A stretch of 33,155 nt of DNA from Bacteroidales bacterium (GTDB taxonomy: Bacteria; Bacteroidota; Bacteroidia; Bacteroidales; UBA932): contig JAGABI010000048.1 in NCBI GenBank assembly GCA_017614715.1, positions 1 to 33,155 of the forward strand, written 5' to 3'. The notes beneath the pieces were generated by a model, which made no database searches, had not been told where the DNA came from, and saw nothing but the letters and a program-made list of their open reading frames with translations. Shown piece by piece: positions 6,300 through 15,570 of the stretch. Numbering within the stretch: position 1 is the stretch's first letter; the number at the start of each line of letters is the position of its first letter. Made by a program: the position numbers and the translations under genes.

Positions 6300-7904
6300 A
6301 TGCTTAAGCGGCTCACCATCAGTAATTATGCCCTTATAGATGTTCTGGATATAGAGTTTCCGGAACATCTTGTCATTATTACGGGCGACAGTGGTGCCGG
6401 CAAGTCCATCTTGCTCGGGGCGCTCAGTCTGCTGCTCGGCGGGCGTTACGATGCAGCCGTTATAAAGGATACTTCCCGCAATTGTGTGGTGGAGGCCCAG
6501 TTTGACGACTCGATTGTCCGCAGGGTAGTGACTCCGGCGGGACGTTCCAGGGTCTTCATTGACGACGAGCCTGCCACCCTGGAGCAGGTCCGCGAGCTTG
6601 CCTCGGTCAAGATAGATATCCATTCACAGAACAGCCAGCTGTTGCTGGGCAGCGATGAGTTCTGCCTGTCGGTAGTTGATGCCTACGCCGGGAATTCCGC
6701 CTTGCTGGAGGAATACCGGGGCGCTTACGCCGCTCACGCCGAACTCAAATCCCGGCTGGAGAAACTCGTTCAGGAGCGTTCTGCCAGGGAGCAGGAGCGG
6801 GAGTATATCCAGTTCCGTTACGATCAGCTTCAGCAGGCAAACCTGCAGCCGGGTGAACTGGCCAGGATAGAGGAGACGCAGAAGACTATGGCCAACGCAG
6901 GGCAGATAAAGGAGACCCTGGCCCTGGCATCCGCCGTTATCTCTGCCGGTGACGACCCCGTGGAGCAGCGGCTCAAAGAGCTTTGCCGCTCGCTGGAAAA
7001 GATAGCAAGTTGCTATCCGGCGGCGGGCGAACTGAAGCAGCGTCTGGAAAGCTGCCGCATAGAGCTTAAGGATATCTCCGATACCCTTGAAGAGGCGCAG
7101 GAGAAGATAGATGCTTCTCCCGAAGCGCTTCAGCAGGTGGAGTCGCGAATCGCGCAGCTCTACGATTTGATGCACCGTAACGGTGTCACGAGTGAAGAGG
7201 AGCTGATAGCTGTCAGGGATGCATTTCGTAAAGATTTGGAGGGGGCCGATTCCCTCTCTCAGCAGCAGTCTCAATTGGAAGAGGATTTGAAGCGTGCTGA
7301 TATGCGCTGCACGGAGCTTTGCGAGCGCCTTTCGGCCTCCAGAAGAAGAGTGCTGGAGCCGTTGTCGGAGCAGTTGCAGGCCTCCATCCGCGAGCTTGAT
7401 ATGCCCAAGGCTGTGTTCCGCATCGAGTGCAGGCAGCTGCCTCAGCGTGGCCGTACCGGGTCGGAGAGTGTAAGCTTCATGTTTGACTCTGCCGGGAGCG
7501 GGCGCGGTGCAGAGGCGTTCAAGACGGCGTCAGGTGGCGAGATGTCGCGCATAATGCTCTGCATCAAGTCGCTGCTGGCGCATCACATGGCGCTTCCCAC
7601 CATTATTTTTGACGAGATTGATACCGGTATGTCGGGCAGTCTTGCAGACAAGGTGGGGCGTAAGATTGTGGAGATAGGGGACAACATGCAGGTGATAGCG
7701 ATCACCCACCTTCCGCAGGTTGCTGCAAAGGGGGGTGCCCACTATCTGGTTTATAAAGAATATCTGCCGACGGGGGCAGCGAGCCGTATCCGCCTCATAG
7801 AGGGACAGGAGAGGGTGAGCGAGATAGCCCGTATGATAAGTGGCAGCAACATAAGTCCGGAGGCTGTGGCGGCCGCCCGGGTGTTACTTGAAGAAGCGAA
7901 CTAA
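6300..7904 (+). CDS. recN: DNA repair protein RecN
   Basis: A 534-residue SMC-like ATPase that acts early in double-strand break repair and recombination. The N-terminus MLKRLTISNYALID and the Walker A motif GDSGAGKS (about residues 29-36) form the first half-ATPase. A long coiled-coil region rich in Glu, Gln and Leu (about 140-370) follows. The signature ASGGEMSRIMLCIKSL and the Walker B segment FDEIDTGMSG form the second half, and AITHLPQVAAKGG follows as in typical RecN. Length is close to the usual 550. It follows rpoZ and precedes nagB by 21 nt. Confidence 0.97.
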   Translation: MLKRLTISNYALIDVLDIEFPEHLVIITGDSGAGKSILLGALSLLLGGRYDAAVIKDTSRNCVVEAQFDDSIVRRVVTPAGRSRVFIDDEPATLEQVRELASVKIDIHSQNSQLLLGSDEFCLSVVDAYAGNSALLEEYRGAYAAHAELKSRLEKLVQERSAREQEREYIQFRYDQLQQANLQPGELARIEETQKTMANAGQIKETLALASAVISAGDDPVEQRLKELCRSLEKIASCYPAAGELKQRLESCRIELKDISDTLEEAQEKIDASPEALQQVESRIAQLYDLMHRNGVTSEEELIAVRDAFRKDLEGADSLSQQQSQLEEDLKRADMRCTELCERLSASRRRVLEPLSEQLQASIRELDMPKAVFRIECRQLPQRGRTGSESVSFMFDSAGSGRGAEAFKTASGGEMSRIMLCIKSLLAHHMALPTIIFDEIDTGMSGSLADKVGRKIVEIGDNMQVIAITHLPQVAAKGGAHYLVYKEYLPTGAASRIRLIEGQERVSEIARMISGSNISPEAVAAARVLLEEAN

Positions 7905-7925
7905 CAAAATTAAAATCACAATATT

Positions 7926-8735
7926 ATGAGACTTATCATCGAAGATTCTTATGGCAAGATGTCGCAATGGGCAGCATCGTACATTGCAAATGCCATCAAC
8001 AAGTTTGGTCCCACCAAAGAACGCCCGTTTGTGCTTGGCCTGCCTACCGGCTCCACCCCCCTTGGAACGTACAAGGAGCTTATCCACCTCTGCTCTGTTG
8101 GCAAGGTATCCTTCCAGAACGTCGTCACTTTCAATATGGACGAGTATGTAGGCCTCCCCAAGGATCATGACGAGAGCTATTATACCTTCATGTGGAGCAA
8201 CTTCTTCAGCCACATCGACATCCCTGAAGAGAATGTCAACATACTGGACGGCAATGCTCCCGACCTCGTGGAAGAGTGCAATAAATACGAAGCAAAGATC
8301 AAGTCTTACGGCGGTATCAACCTGTTTATGGGCGGCATCGGTCCCGACGGTCACATCGCTTTCAATGAGCCCGGTTCTTCACTGAACTCCCGCACACGCG
8401 TGAAAGACCTCACAACCGATACCATTATCGCCAACTCCCGCTTCTTTGGCTATGACACAACCAAGGTGCCCCACAAGGCCCTCACAGTGGGTGTCGGCAC
8501 CGTTATGGATGCAGAAGAGGTCCTGATTCTGGTTAACGGACACAACAAGGCACGCGCCCTGCGCCATGCAGTTGAAGAGTCCATCAACCACATGTGGACC
8601 ATCTCCGTCCTCCAGCTCCACCCTCACGGAATCATCGTCTGCGACGACGCTGCAACCGTAGAGCTGCGCGTAGGTACTGTCAACTACTACAAAGACATCG
8701 AGCGCGAAAACCTCGATCCCGCCCATATCGGTTAA
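7926..8735 (+). CDS. nagB: Glucosamine-6-phosphate deaminase
   Basis: A 269-residue enzyme converting glucosamine 6-phosphate to fructose 6-phosphate and ammonia, linking amino-sugar breakdown to glycolysis. The phosphate loop LPTGSTP is at 39-45. Catalytic residues line up with the E. coli numbering: D72 in NMDEY, D141 and H143 in [12 protein letters not shown], and E148. Length equals the single-domain NagB (about 266). Bacteroidota often also have a long two-domain version; this is the short one. The aminopeptidase gene starts 2 nt after the stop, so the two are probably translated from one message. Confidence 0.96.
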   Translation: MRLIIEDSYGKMSQWAASYIANAINKFGPTKERPFVLGLPTGSTPLGTYKELIHLCSVGKVSFQNVVTFNMDEYVGLPKDHDESYYTFMWSNFFSHIDIPEENVNILDGNAPDLVEECNKYEAKIKSYGGINLFMGGIGPDGHIAFNEPGSSLNSRTRVKDLTTDTIIANSRFFGYDTTKVPHKALTVGVGTVMDAEEVLILVNGHNKARALRHAVEESINHMWTISVLQLHPHGIIVCDDAATVELRVGTVNYYKDIERENLDPAHIG

Positions 8736-8737
8736 AG

Positions 8738-10528
8738 ATGGACCCTTTGCAGCAGTTGCGCGTCTGGATGAACTCCAGAGGCCTCAAGGTGACAATCATT
8801 CCTTCGAATGATTGTCACTTTGACGAATATGTCCCGGCACGTTCTCAGATGCGCGCATGGCTCTCCGGTTTTGACGGGAGCGCCGGCACACTGGTTGTGA
8901 CAGCTTCTGCCGCGGCGCTGTGGACAGACTCCCGCTATTTTCTCCAGGCGGAGCGCCAGATTGCCGGGCGCGGGATAGAGCTGATGAAACTCAAAATGCC
9001 CGGCACCCCCTCCATTCCGGAGTGGATTATGGCACAGTGCGCTGCCAGCGGCATCGCCCCGGAAGAGTTTACCGTGGGGGTTGACGGCGACCTTTTCAGC
9101 TATTCGGATTTCGAGGATTTTAAAGGACAGCTTGCTCCGGTTCCGTTAGTGACCTTCCCTGACCCGTTCGACGCTCTGTGGATTGGCCGCCCCGCTATGC
9201 CCGATGCCCCTATTGTGCTCCATAAAGAGGAGTATGCCGGCCAGAGTGCTTCAGAAAAATATCGCGACGTGGTCTCTGCACTTGGCGTTCAAGGGCGCTT
9301 TGCGCTGTTTGTAAGTGCATGCGACGAGGTGATGTGGCTGATGAACCTGCGCGGAGGAGATATTGAATACAACGCTGTAACCCTCTCATATGCACTTTTG
9401 ACAGAGAGTGGGGAGACCCTTTTCTGCCGCAGGGAGAGCCTTACCCCGGAAGCAGCCGCCTACCTGGCATCCCAGGGGATAGAGGTGTGCGGATACGAAG
9501 AGATTGACGCTGCGCTGGAGGCTGTTTCCCCATCATCGGTACGCATTGTAAGCAACAACTGCTGCTCTGTCAACAAATATGATATCCTCTCCAAGGGGGG
9601 CTGTGTGGTGCCGGATTCCACCGTGGGCGGCACTGTCGCAATGCTGCGGGCCTGCAAGAATCCCGTCCAGAGCGAGGGGTTCCGCCGTGCATTTATGCAG
9701 GACGGGGTCTGCTGGGTGAAACTGCTCAAATATATCTACGACAACTATGAGGATGGCGCGCTAAGCGAATACTCTATAACGCAGAAGTTGTTGGAAATCA
9801 AGCGCGGTAGCGAAAACTACTGTGGCGAGAGTTTCGAGCCCATCGTGGCCTTCAACGCCAATGCTGCAAGCGCCCACTACAGCTTTACCTCAGAAGAAGA
9901 GAGTGCCCGCATCGCGGGCGGAGGTTTCCTGCTGATGGATCTCGGAAGCCACTACCCATACGGCACCACCGATACCACCCGCACCATATTCCTGGGCAAA
10001 GATGGCCCCACTGATGAGCAGAAGCGCGACTATACCCTGGTGCTGAAGGGGATGATAGACCTGGCTGAGGCAATATTTCCCGCCGGGACCCGTGGCTGCC
10101 AGTTGGACATCCTTGCGCGCGGCCCGATGTATGCTACCGGCAAGATGTATTTTCATGGGACTTCGCACGGGATTGGACAGTGGCTCTGCGTGCATGAGTC
10201 ACCGCAAATCCGTATGGAATACAGTCCCATAGCACTGCAGCCGGGGATGATTCTCTCAGACGAGCCGGCGGTGTATGTAGATGGCAGTTACGGTATCCGC
10301 ACAGAGAACGTGATACAGGTTGTCCCCTTTACAGAGACCGGATACAACTCATTCTATAAGTTTGAAACGCTCACCCTGGTGCCGATAGATACCCGCGCGG
10401 TGGATTATGACCTGCTTACTCCGCATCAGGCGCAGTGGCTCGAATCCTATAACAAAAAGGTGTACGAAAGTCTGAAAGACCTGTTGAGCGGGCAGGAGCG
10501 GCAGTGGTTGCTTACCTGGTTAGCGTAA
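8738..10528 (+). CDS. Xaa-Pro aminopeptidase (aminopeptidase P)
   Basis: A 596-residue M24-family metallopeptidase that removes the N-terminal residue from peptides with proline in second position. It has two creatinase-like N-terminal domains (about 1-300) and a C-terminal pita-bread catalytic domain. The metal ligands are visible: D401 (LMDLGS), D412 (GTTDTTRT), H477 (FHGTSHGIG), E509 (SDEPAVY) and E523 (RTENV). The three-domain length matches the eukaryote-like cytosolic type rather than the 440-residue E. coli PepP. The open frame runs further upstream inside nagB; I chose the ATG at 8738, 2 nt past the nagB stop, because MDPLQQLRVWM is a natural family start. Its 3' end overlaps the opposing LysM gene by 17 bp. 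Confidence 0.95.
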   Translation: MDPLQQLRVWMNSRGLKVTIIPSNDCHFDEYVPARSQMRAWLSGFDGSAGTLVVTASAAALWTDSRYFLQAERQIAGRGIELMKLKMPGTPSIPEWIMAQCAASGIAPEEFTVGVDGDLFSYSDFEDFKGQLAPVPLVTFPDPFDALWIGRPAMPDAPIVLHKEEYAGQSASEKYRDVVSALGVQGRFALFVSACDEVMWLMNLRGGDIEYNAVTLSYALLTESGETLFCRRESLTPEAAAYLASQGIEVCGYEEIDAALEAVSPSSVRIVSNNCCSVNKYDILSKGGCVVPDSTVGGTVAMLRACKNPVQSEGFRRAFMQDGVCWVKLLKYIYDNYEDGALSEYSITQKLLEIKRGSENYCGESFEPIVAFNANAASAHYSFTSEEESARIAGGGFLLMDLGSHYPYGTTDTTRTIFLGKDGPTDEQKRDYTLVLKGMIDLAEAIFPAGTRGCQLDILARGPMYATGKMYFHGTSHGIGQWLCVHESPQIRMEYSPIALQPGMILSDEPAVYVDGSYGIRTENVIQVVPFTETGYNSFYKFETLTLVPIDTRAVDYDLLTPHQAQWLESYNKKVYESLKDLLSGQERQWLLTWLA

Positions 10529-12308
10529 TCCCGCCATTCTCGAAGATGATGTTGCGGGCCCCCTCGTTGAACATTCCTCCGCCGGGGGTACGGCGGTCAA
10601 AGCGGAAGTTTAGCTGGAGGCCGCTGTAGGGATATGTGGATATGCCGTTGATCATGAAGGAACCGTACTTGACAAGGGCGTTCACAGCATACATCGCGAT
10701 ATCATACCCCTGGAATGCGTAGGGTGAGGGGTCAGAATTGTAGAGAGCCCTGTAACGACGGACATAATTCCGTACGTTCTCGTCTTTATAGTCCACAAAG
10801 TAGCCGAGACTGCAATGGGCGTTCATGCTCTGGAACGACTCCTGCTCTATGGATTCGAAGCGGCGCACCTTGCCACTCATGTATCCGGTGATGTTATTCT
10901 TGCCTCCGCGGGCCAGCAGGCCGGTGTTGCGTACGGCATCAGAAGCAAGAGACTCCCTCTCAGAGGTGATGATGATATGGTTGTGTTTGTTGCTCTCCAG
11001 CAAGCCGTTCACGTTTGCGCTGCCATTGCGTCCGATGCCGCTTCTAGCAATGGAATAAGGTATCTGGAGGTATTCCAGGCTGGATATGATGTCTTTATGG
11101 AACTGCCCCAGCTCTTCTGTGTTCTCGCACAGCACTATTACGTTGTCAGTGAAAGCATCATATCTGATTGACTCCACAAGCCGCATGGCCTGGGTGGCTG
11201 CAGAGAGCGGAACGTCCACCAGATACGGGTGGCGATATGTGGCCCGCTCTATTTTCTGGTCCATAGGGGAGAAGAGCGGAATGCGGTGCTTGTCGCAATA
11301 ATCTGCCGCAACGTCCACGTTGTCCGTGGAGAAATGCCCGATTATGAAGTCGAAGGCGTCCAGGTGGGAGGCTGTCGCAAGATCGTCGAAACTCTCAAAA
11401 TCGGCCATATCGATAACCTTGAGGTTGACGTTTATCCCGGCCTCCTTTATCTCGTTGAGGGCCATCAGCACACCTGCATAGAAGTCCAGGAAATTGCCGG
11501 AAGGTGAATTGCTGCTGGCTGCGATGGGAAGTATCAGGGCCACGCGGGCTGTGCCGGAGAAAGGCACCAGATAATGGGTCTCGGTTTCCTCTTCCGGTTC
11601 CTCGTCCTGTACGGCAGAGATTATGGAGACGTTGTCCGCCACGGCATTCCCTTCTCCATCCTCTGCGGTCTCTATGATGCTGTTGTCAGAATCTGCCACA
11701 TAGGTCCCGCCGACAGGAATCTTGAGGTACTGGCCAACTACAAGGGTCTTGGACTCGAGGTTGTTGAGGGCGATGATATCTTCCTGGGAGACCTTGTATT
11801 TGAGCGAGAGCATCAGCAGCGAATCATACCACTTTACACGGTGGTTGATATACTGACCATCACCCGAAGAGGCCTGGTCTGCGGCCTCCGTATTTTGCCC
11901 CGCGTCCTTGTCAACGTTTTGTTTTGCGCTTTGTTCAACGTCCTTTGCTGCCGGTTCTTCAGCCTTTTCAACTGCAGTTTGTTTCTCTGCAGTTCCGGTT
12001 TTGGGAGCAGCCGTTGCGTTGTCGGTATCCTTATAGGGGATGAACAGTATGGTGCCGGCTTTGAGCCCGTTGGCTACCCTCGAGAGGTTGAGGTTGGTAA
12101 CCTCCTCTATTTCCGCGCCGTAAGCCTTGCATATAGAATACAGGGTCTGCTTTTCCAGTACCAGATGCTCGTAATATGTCTTTTTGTCGATAGTTATCAG
12201 TTTGGTGGATATCTCTACCGGGGTGGGGACATAATCCTGGGCATTGGCTGCGGGGAGCACAGTCAGCAGTATGAACAGGAGAAAAACGGTGACGCGGAAG
12301 CTTTTCAT
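10512..12308 (-). CDS. LysM and periplasmic-binding-protein fusion
   Basis: A 598-residue exported protein. A signal peptide ends near residue 23 (AANA-Q). LysM module 1 spans about 45-91 and LysM module 2 about 153-200; these modules usually bind peptidoglycan glycan strands. Between them lies a Lys/Glu/Ala-rich linker (about 95-150), and an acidic linker (about 205-245) leads to a type-1 periplasmic-binding fold (about 250-598, beginning ARVALILPIAAS), like the ligand-binding part of amino-acid ABC transport proteins or LpoA-type regulators. There is no transporter gene nearby, so a cell-wall-anchored sensor or cell-wall-enzyme regulator is an inference, not a demonstrated function. It is the last gene of the pdxJ-ompH-purC run, 9 nt after purC. 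Confidence 0.85.
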   Translation of the reverse strand: MKSFRVTVFLLFILLTVLPAANAQDYVPTPVEISTKLITIDKKTYYEHLVLEKQTLYSICKAYGAEIEEVTNLNLSRVANGLKAGTILFIPYKDTDNATAAPKTGTAEKQTAVEKAEEPAAKDVEQSAKQNVDKDAGQNTEAADQASSGDGQYINHRVKWYDSLLMLSLKYKVSQEDIIALNNLESKTLVVGQYLKIPVGGTYVADSDNSIIETAEDGEGNAVADNVSIISAVQDEEPEEETETHYLVPFSGTARVALILPIAASSNSPSGNFLDFYAGVLMALNEIKEAGINVNLKVIDMADFESFDDLATASHLDAFDFIIGHFSTDNVDVAADYCDKHRIPLFSPMDQKIERATYRHPYLVDVPLSAATQAMRLVESIRYDAFTDNVIVLCENTEELGQFHKDIISSLEYLQIPYSIARSGIGRNGSANVNGLLESNKHNHIIITSERESLASDAVRNTGLLARGGKNNITGYMSGKVRRFESIEQESFQSMNAHCSLGYFVDYKDENVRNYVRRYRALYNSDPSPYAFQGYDIAMYAVNALVKYGSFMINGISTYPYSGLQLNFRFDRRTPGGGMFNEGARNIIFENGGITLTR

Positions 12309-12317
12309 TGATTGAAT

Positions 12318-13271
12318 TTAAAACTCAAGACGGGCGAGCATGTTTTTGACGTTGCATTCAATACGCTCGTATATGTTGTCGTAAGGCTCCTTAACAAACT
12401 TCTTGCCGGTAATGTGCTCGTAGAGCTCCACATAGCGGTCGCTTATGGCCGCTACCCGTTCTGCATCCATCACGGGGACTTTCTGCCCCTCTTTCCCGCT
12501 GAAGCCGTTTTCCATAAGCCACTCGCGCACGAACTCCTTGGAAAGCTGGCGCTGGGGGAGACCCTTTTCAAAAAGTTCCTGATAGGTGTCAGCGTAGAAG
12601 TAACGCGACGAGTCGGGGGTATGGATCTCATCTATAAGGTACAGCTCGCCGTTGAGGCGTCCGAATTCGTATTTGGTGTCCACCAGCATCAGGTTGTGCT
12701 GGGCGGCAATCTCCTCACCGCGGGCAAACAGGGCGAGGGTTATCTTCTCCAGCTTTTCATACTCTTCGCGGCCTATGATGCCCCTGGCAATAATCTCCTC
12801 CTTGCTGATGTCTTCGTCGTGAGCGCCTATCTCTGCCTTTGTGGTGGGGGTGATGATTGGGGTGGCGAACCGCTCGTGCTCGCGCATGCCGTCCGGGATC
12901 TTCACGCCGCATATCTCCCGTACGCCGGATTTATAAGCGCGCCATGCGCTGCCGGTGAGGCAGCGTCGCACTATCATCTCCACCGGAAGCCCCTCGCATT
13001 TGTACCCGACGGTAACCATCGGGTCGGGAGAAGCTATTTTCCAGTTGGGGACGATGTCTTCTGTAAGGTCCAGGAAATATGATGCTATCTGGTTGAGCAC
13101 CTGCCCTTTGTAAGGGATGCCCTCGGGCAGTATCACGTCGAATGCAGAAATGCGGTCGGTGGCGACCATCACCATGTATTTGTCGGCGACGGTATAGACA
13201 TCGCGCACCTTGCCGGTGTATTTTGCACTCTGCTTGTTAAAGTCGAACTCAGTGTGTGTAACAGCAGTCAT
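12318..13271 (-). CDS. purC: SAICAR synthetase
   Basis: A 317-residue ATP-dependent enzyme joining aspartate to CAIR in purine synthesis. The N-terminus has GKVRDVY and the ATP-site segment [10 protein letters not shown]. The middle contains the substrate-loop region [16 protein letters not shown], and [11 protein letters not shown] is the conserved active-site strand. The long form (over 300 residues) is typical of Bacteroidota and resembles the yeast enzyme more than the 237-residue E. coli one. A TTG at 13283 could extend it by four residues, but the ATG at 13271 ([11 protein letters not shown]) fits better. It sits between the OmpH-like gene and the LysM gene in one orientation. Confidence 0.97.
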   Translation of the reverse strand: MTAVTHTEFDFNKQSAKYTGKVRDVYTVADKYMVMVATDRISAFDVILPEGIPYKGQVLNQIASYFLDLTEDIVPNWKIASPDPMVTVGYKCEGLPVEMIVRRCLTGSAWRAYKSGVREICGVKIPDGMREHERFATPIITPTTKAEIGAHDEDISKEEIIARGIIGREEYEKLEKITLALFARGEEIAAQHNLMLVDTKYEFGRLNGELYLIDEIHTPDSSRYFYADTYQELFEKGLPQRQLSKEFVREWLMENGFSGKEGQKVPVMDAERVAAISDRYVELYEHITGKKFVKEPYDNIYERIECNVKNMLARLEF

Positions 13272-13288
13272 TATATCTGCCAATTAAG

Positions 13289-13918
13289 TTATTCGGAAAT
13301 GCTGCGGTTCTTGATGTACTCCTCGTTGAGACCCTTGAGGACATCTGCGGTAATGTCCAGGCCGGGATTCACGTTGAGCACGGTGTTGGTGGCTGCGGAG
13401 GTGGTGAGAATAAGGGCAAACTGGTGCTCCTCGTTATATTTCTCAATGAAATCCTTCACTGCGTAGTAAACCTTGTTGTTGAGCACTGCCTGCTCTTCCT
13501 GGATCTCCTGGTCTTTCTTGGCAGCATCGTTCTGAAGGTTCTGCTGGCGCTGTGCAAGTTTATTGCTCTGCTCCTCAGCGGCGCTGCGGGTCAGAAGTCC
13601 CTTCTGATACTGGTTCTCAAATGCCTTAGCATCGCTCTCGAGCCTGCGGCCCCTCTTTGCAAGGTCATCCTGGATGCCCTGCACCTTGGTCTGGAAAGCG
13701 GTCATCAGGTCGTTGTACATATCGTAATTGACAATCAGGGAATCGAGTTGCAGATAGACAATGTCGCCGGCTTGTGCGGTAATGGCGTCGGGGTTGGTAA
13801 TATCTGCAGGTTCGCTGGTTTTCTTCTTCTCGAACTTGGGATTAACCACAGACAGGACAACTGCAGCAAGAGCCAATATCAGGGCGATGATGCTGAGAAT
13901 AAGGGGTGTCTTTTTCAT
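13289..13918 (-). CDS. OmpH/Skp-like protein with membrane anchor
   Basis: A 209-residue protein with a strong N-terminal hydrophobic helix (residues 5-25) lacking an obvious cleavage site, so probably anchored in the inner membrane facing the periplasm. The rest is Skp/OmpH-like: a short beta segment (GDIVYLQLDSL), a long coiled-coil rich in Gln, Lys and Glu (about 75-150), and a C-terminal beta return (FALILTTSAATNTVLNV). Skp proteins are periplasmic chaperones holding unfolded outer-membrane proteins. Two further Skp-like genes lie at 18789-19853 behind bamA; unlike them this one is anchored and sits among metabolic genes. The start is 33 nt after the pdxJ stop. Confidence 0.8.
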   Translation of the reverse strand: MKKTPLILSIIALILALAAVVLSVVNPKFEKKKTSEPADITNPDAITAQAGDIVYLQLDSLIVNYDMYNDLMTAFQTKVQGIQDDLAKRGRRLESDAKAFENQYQKGLLTRSAAEEQSNKLAQRQQNLQNDAAKKDQEIQEEQAVLNNKVYYAVKDFIEKYNEEHQFALILTTSAATNTVLNVNPGLDITADVLKGLNEEYIKNRSISE

Positions 13919-13951
13919 TTTATGTTTCTGATTTTTAATGATTATTGCAAA

Positions 13952-14665
13952 TTATTGTAATGCAGCAAGATACGCTGCTATTGTCTTTTCCAGGCCAAGG
14001 TATAGCGCGTCACATATAAGCGCGTGGCCAATCGAAACCTCGTCCAGACGGGGCATCGTGTGTTTGAAATACGCCAGGTTGTCCAGATTGAGGTCGTGGC
14101 CGGCGTTTACGCCCAGCCCGCATTTGACAGCTTCCCGGCACGCGTCGTAATAGGGAGAGATGGCCTTCTCCCGCCCCGATACATAACCGTGGGCATAATC
14201 GTATGTATATAGTTCAATGCGGTCGCAGCCCGCTTCGGCTGCCCCTTGCACCATCCTTACGTCCGGGTTTACGAAAATGGAAGAACGTATCCCCTCAGAG
14301 CGCAGCCTGTTGCAGATATCCTTGAGGAAAGCTGCATGAGTGACGGTATCCCACCCCTGGTTGGAGGTGAGGGCGTCGCGGCTGTCGGGCACGAGGGTCA
14401 CCTGGGCCGGGTGGACCTTGCATACCAGTTCCATGAACTTGTCAATGGGGTTGCCCTCCACGTTCAGCTCTACATCGATTCTGGGTTTAATCTGATACAC
14501 ATCGCTGTAGCGGATGTGGCGCTCGTCCGGCCTGGGGTGCACGGTGATGCCCTGCCCGCCAAAACGCACGCAGTCCACGGCTGCCTTGAGTACGTCGGGA
14601 GTATGCCCCCCGCGCGAATTGCGCAAGGTTGCAATTTTGTTGATATTAACGCTGAGCTTTGTCAT
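13952..14665 (-). CDS. pdxJ: Pyridoxine 5'-phosphate synthase
   Basis: A 237-residue TIM-barrel enzyme that condenses 1-deoxyxylulose 5-phosphate with aminoacetone phosphate, the ring-closing step of the DXP-dependent PLP pathway. Landmarks are VNINKIATLRNSRGG at the N-terminus, HPRPDERHIRYSDV near residue 50, VTLVPDSRD in the middle, VNAGHDLNLDNL and EVSIGHALICDAL toward the end. The frame could start six residues earlier at 14683, but the ATG at 14665 gives MTKLSVNINKIA, the normal family start. It is divergent from nadK with a 76-bp shared upstream region, and is the first gene of the minus-strand run. Confidence 0.97.
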   Translation of the reverse strand: MTKLSVNINKIATLRNSRGGHTPDVLKAAVDCVRFGGQGITVHPRPDERHIRYSDVYQIKPRIDVELNVEGNPIDKFMELVCKVHPAQVTLVPDSRDALTSNQGWDTVTHAAFLKDICNRLRSEGIRSSIFVNPDVRMVQGAAEAGCDRIELYTYDYAHGYVSGREKAISPYYDACREAVKCGLGVNAGHDLNLDNLAYFKHTMPRLDEVSIGHALICDALYLGLEKTIAAYLAALQ

Positions 14666-14680
14666 GATGGTAATAGAGTA

Positions 14681-14688
14681 CAAAAATA
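14681..14688 (-). promoter_or_regulatory. Bacteroidota -7 box candidate for pdxJ
   Basis: Reads TATTTTTG on the minus strand, 15 nt before the pdxJ ATG. No TTG is evident at the matching upstream spacing. It lies close to the nadK upstream element, so the two divergent promoters could interfere. Confidence 0.35.
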
Positions 14689-14694
14689 AATATT

Positions 14695-14727
14695 TTTGGT
14701 GAATACCTGTATAAAATGCTAATTTTG
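14695..14727 (+). promoter_or_regulatory. nadK promoter, complete Bacteroidota type
   Basis: TTTG at 14695-14698 and TAATTTTG at 14720-14727 are separated by 21 nt, fitting the phylum's -33/-7 consensus. The -7 box ends 14 nt before the nadK ATG, so the leader would be very short. It probably drives nadK-uppS-bamA and the two Skp genes. Confidence 0.7.
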
Positions 14728-14741
14728 GGGTTCAAAATATA

Positions 14742-15566
14742 ATGCGGATGACGATAGCAATCTACGGCAGGAATCTGGATAAAGACGATGCAAGGGTGTG
14801 GCTTTTGCTCGGCAGGCTGGCGGCCGGCGGGGCTAAGACCTACTTTTGCAACGGCGACCTGCAGCCCGGCACCGATATGGTGCTGGCCCTTGGCGGTGAC
14901 GGTACCTTCCTGCGTGCCATAAATATGCTCCGCGGCCGCAGCATCCCCATCGCCGGTATCAACTTTGGCAGGCTGGGATTCCTTACCTCCGCAAAGGTCG
15001 AGGAGGGGGAAAATACCTGGATAGAGGATCTCCTTCACGGTAACTACACCATCCAGAAGCGCCTCCTGCTTAAGGTTGAATCGGATGTCATTCCGCACGG
15101 TGTCTATCCATACGCCCTCAACGAGTTCTCCATTCAGCGCCAGAATCCCGCAATGCTGCGCATAGACATCGGCATCGGTGACGGACGGCTCCCCGCATAT
15201 TGGGCAGACGGAGTAGTGGTTTCAACACCCACCGGAAGCACCGCATATTCTCTGAGCGTGGGTGGCCCCATTGTGACTCCGGATGCGGACGTGTTCATCC
15301 TCTCCCCCATAGCGCCGCATAACCTTAACGTGAGGCCGATTGTGCTCCCTGCAGACTCCCGCCTGGAAATCTCATTCACATCCAAGTCGTCCCAGATGGG
15401 GGTTGCGACATTGGACAACACATCTTTCCTGGTTCCGGTCGGTACAAAATTCTGCCTTAGCAAGGCGGAATTCTCCGCCCACTGCATCCGCTTCAGGGAC
15501 GGAGGGTTCATAGATGCCCTGCAGCACAAACTCCTCTGGGGAGAGGATAAACGTAATGCTTTTTAA
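14742..15566 (+). CDS. nadK: NAD kinase
   Basis: A 274-residue cytoplasmic kinase that phosphorylates NAD to NADP. It shows the family signature GGDGTFLRA near residue 50, the NE/D loop (YALNEFSIQR) around residue 125, and the glycine-rich second signature STPTGSTAYSLSVGGP near 165-180. Length is within the normal 260-300 range. A second ATG two codons in (14748) is an equally plausible start. It opens the run leading to bamA; uppS starts at its stop codon. Confidence 0.96.
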   Translation: MRMTIAIYGRNLDKDDARVWLLLGRLAAGGAKTYFCNGDLQPGTDMVLALGGDGTFLRAINMLRGRSIPIAGINFGRLGFLTSAKVEEGENTWIEDLLHGNYTIQKRLLLKVESDVIPHGVYPYALNEFSIQRQNPAMLRIDIGIGDGRLPAYWADGVVVSTPTGSTAYSLSVGGPIVTPDADVFILSPIAPHNLNVRPIVLPADSRLEISFTSKSSQMGVATLDNTSFLVPVGTKFCLSKAEFSAHCIRFRDGGFIDALQHKLLWGEDKRNAF

Positions 15567-15570
15567 CTAT

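Noticed and set aside
8594-8737. N-terminal extension of the aminopeptidase into nagB
   Set aside because: The extension is Arg-rich and is the out-of-frame shadow of nagB.
12312-13082. Plus-strand open frame (256 residues) opposite purC
   Set aside because: Shadow of purC; no domain.
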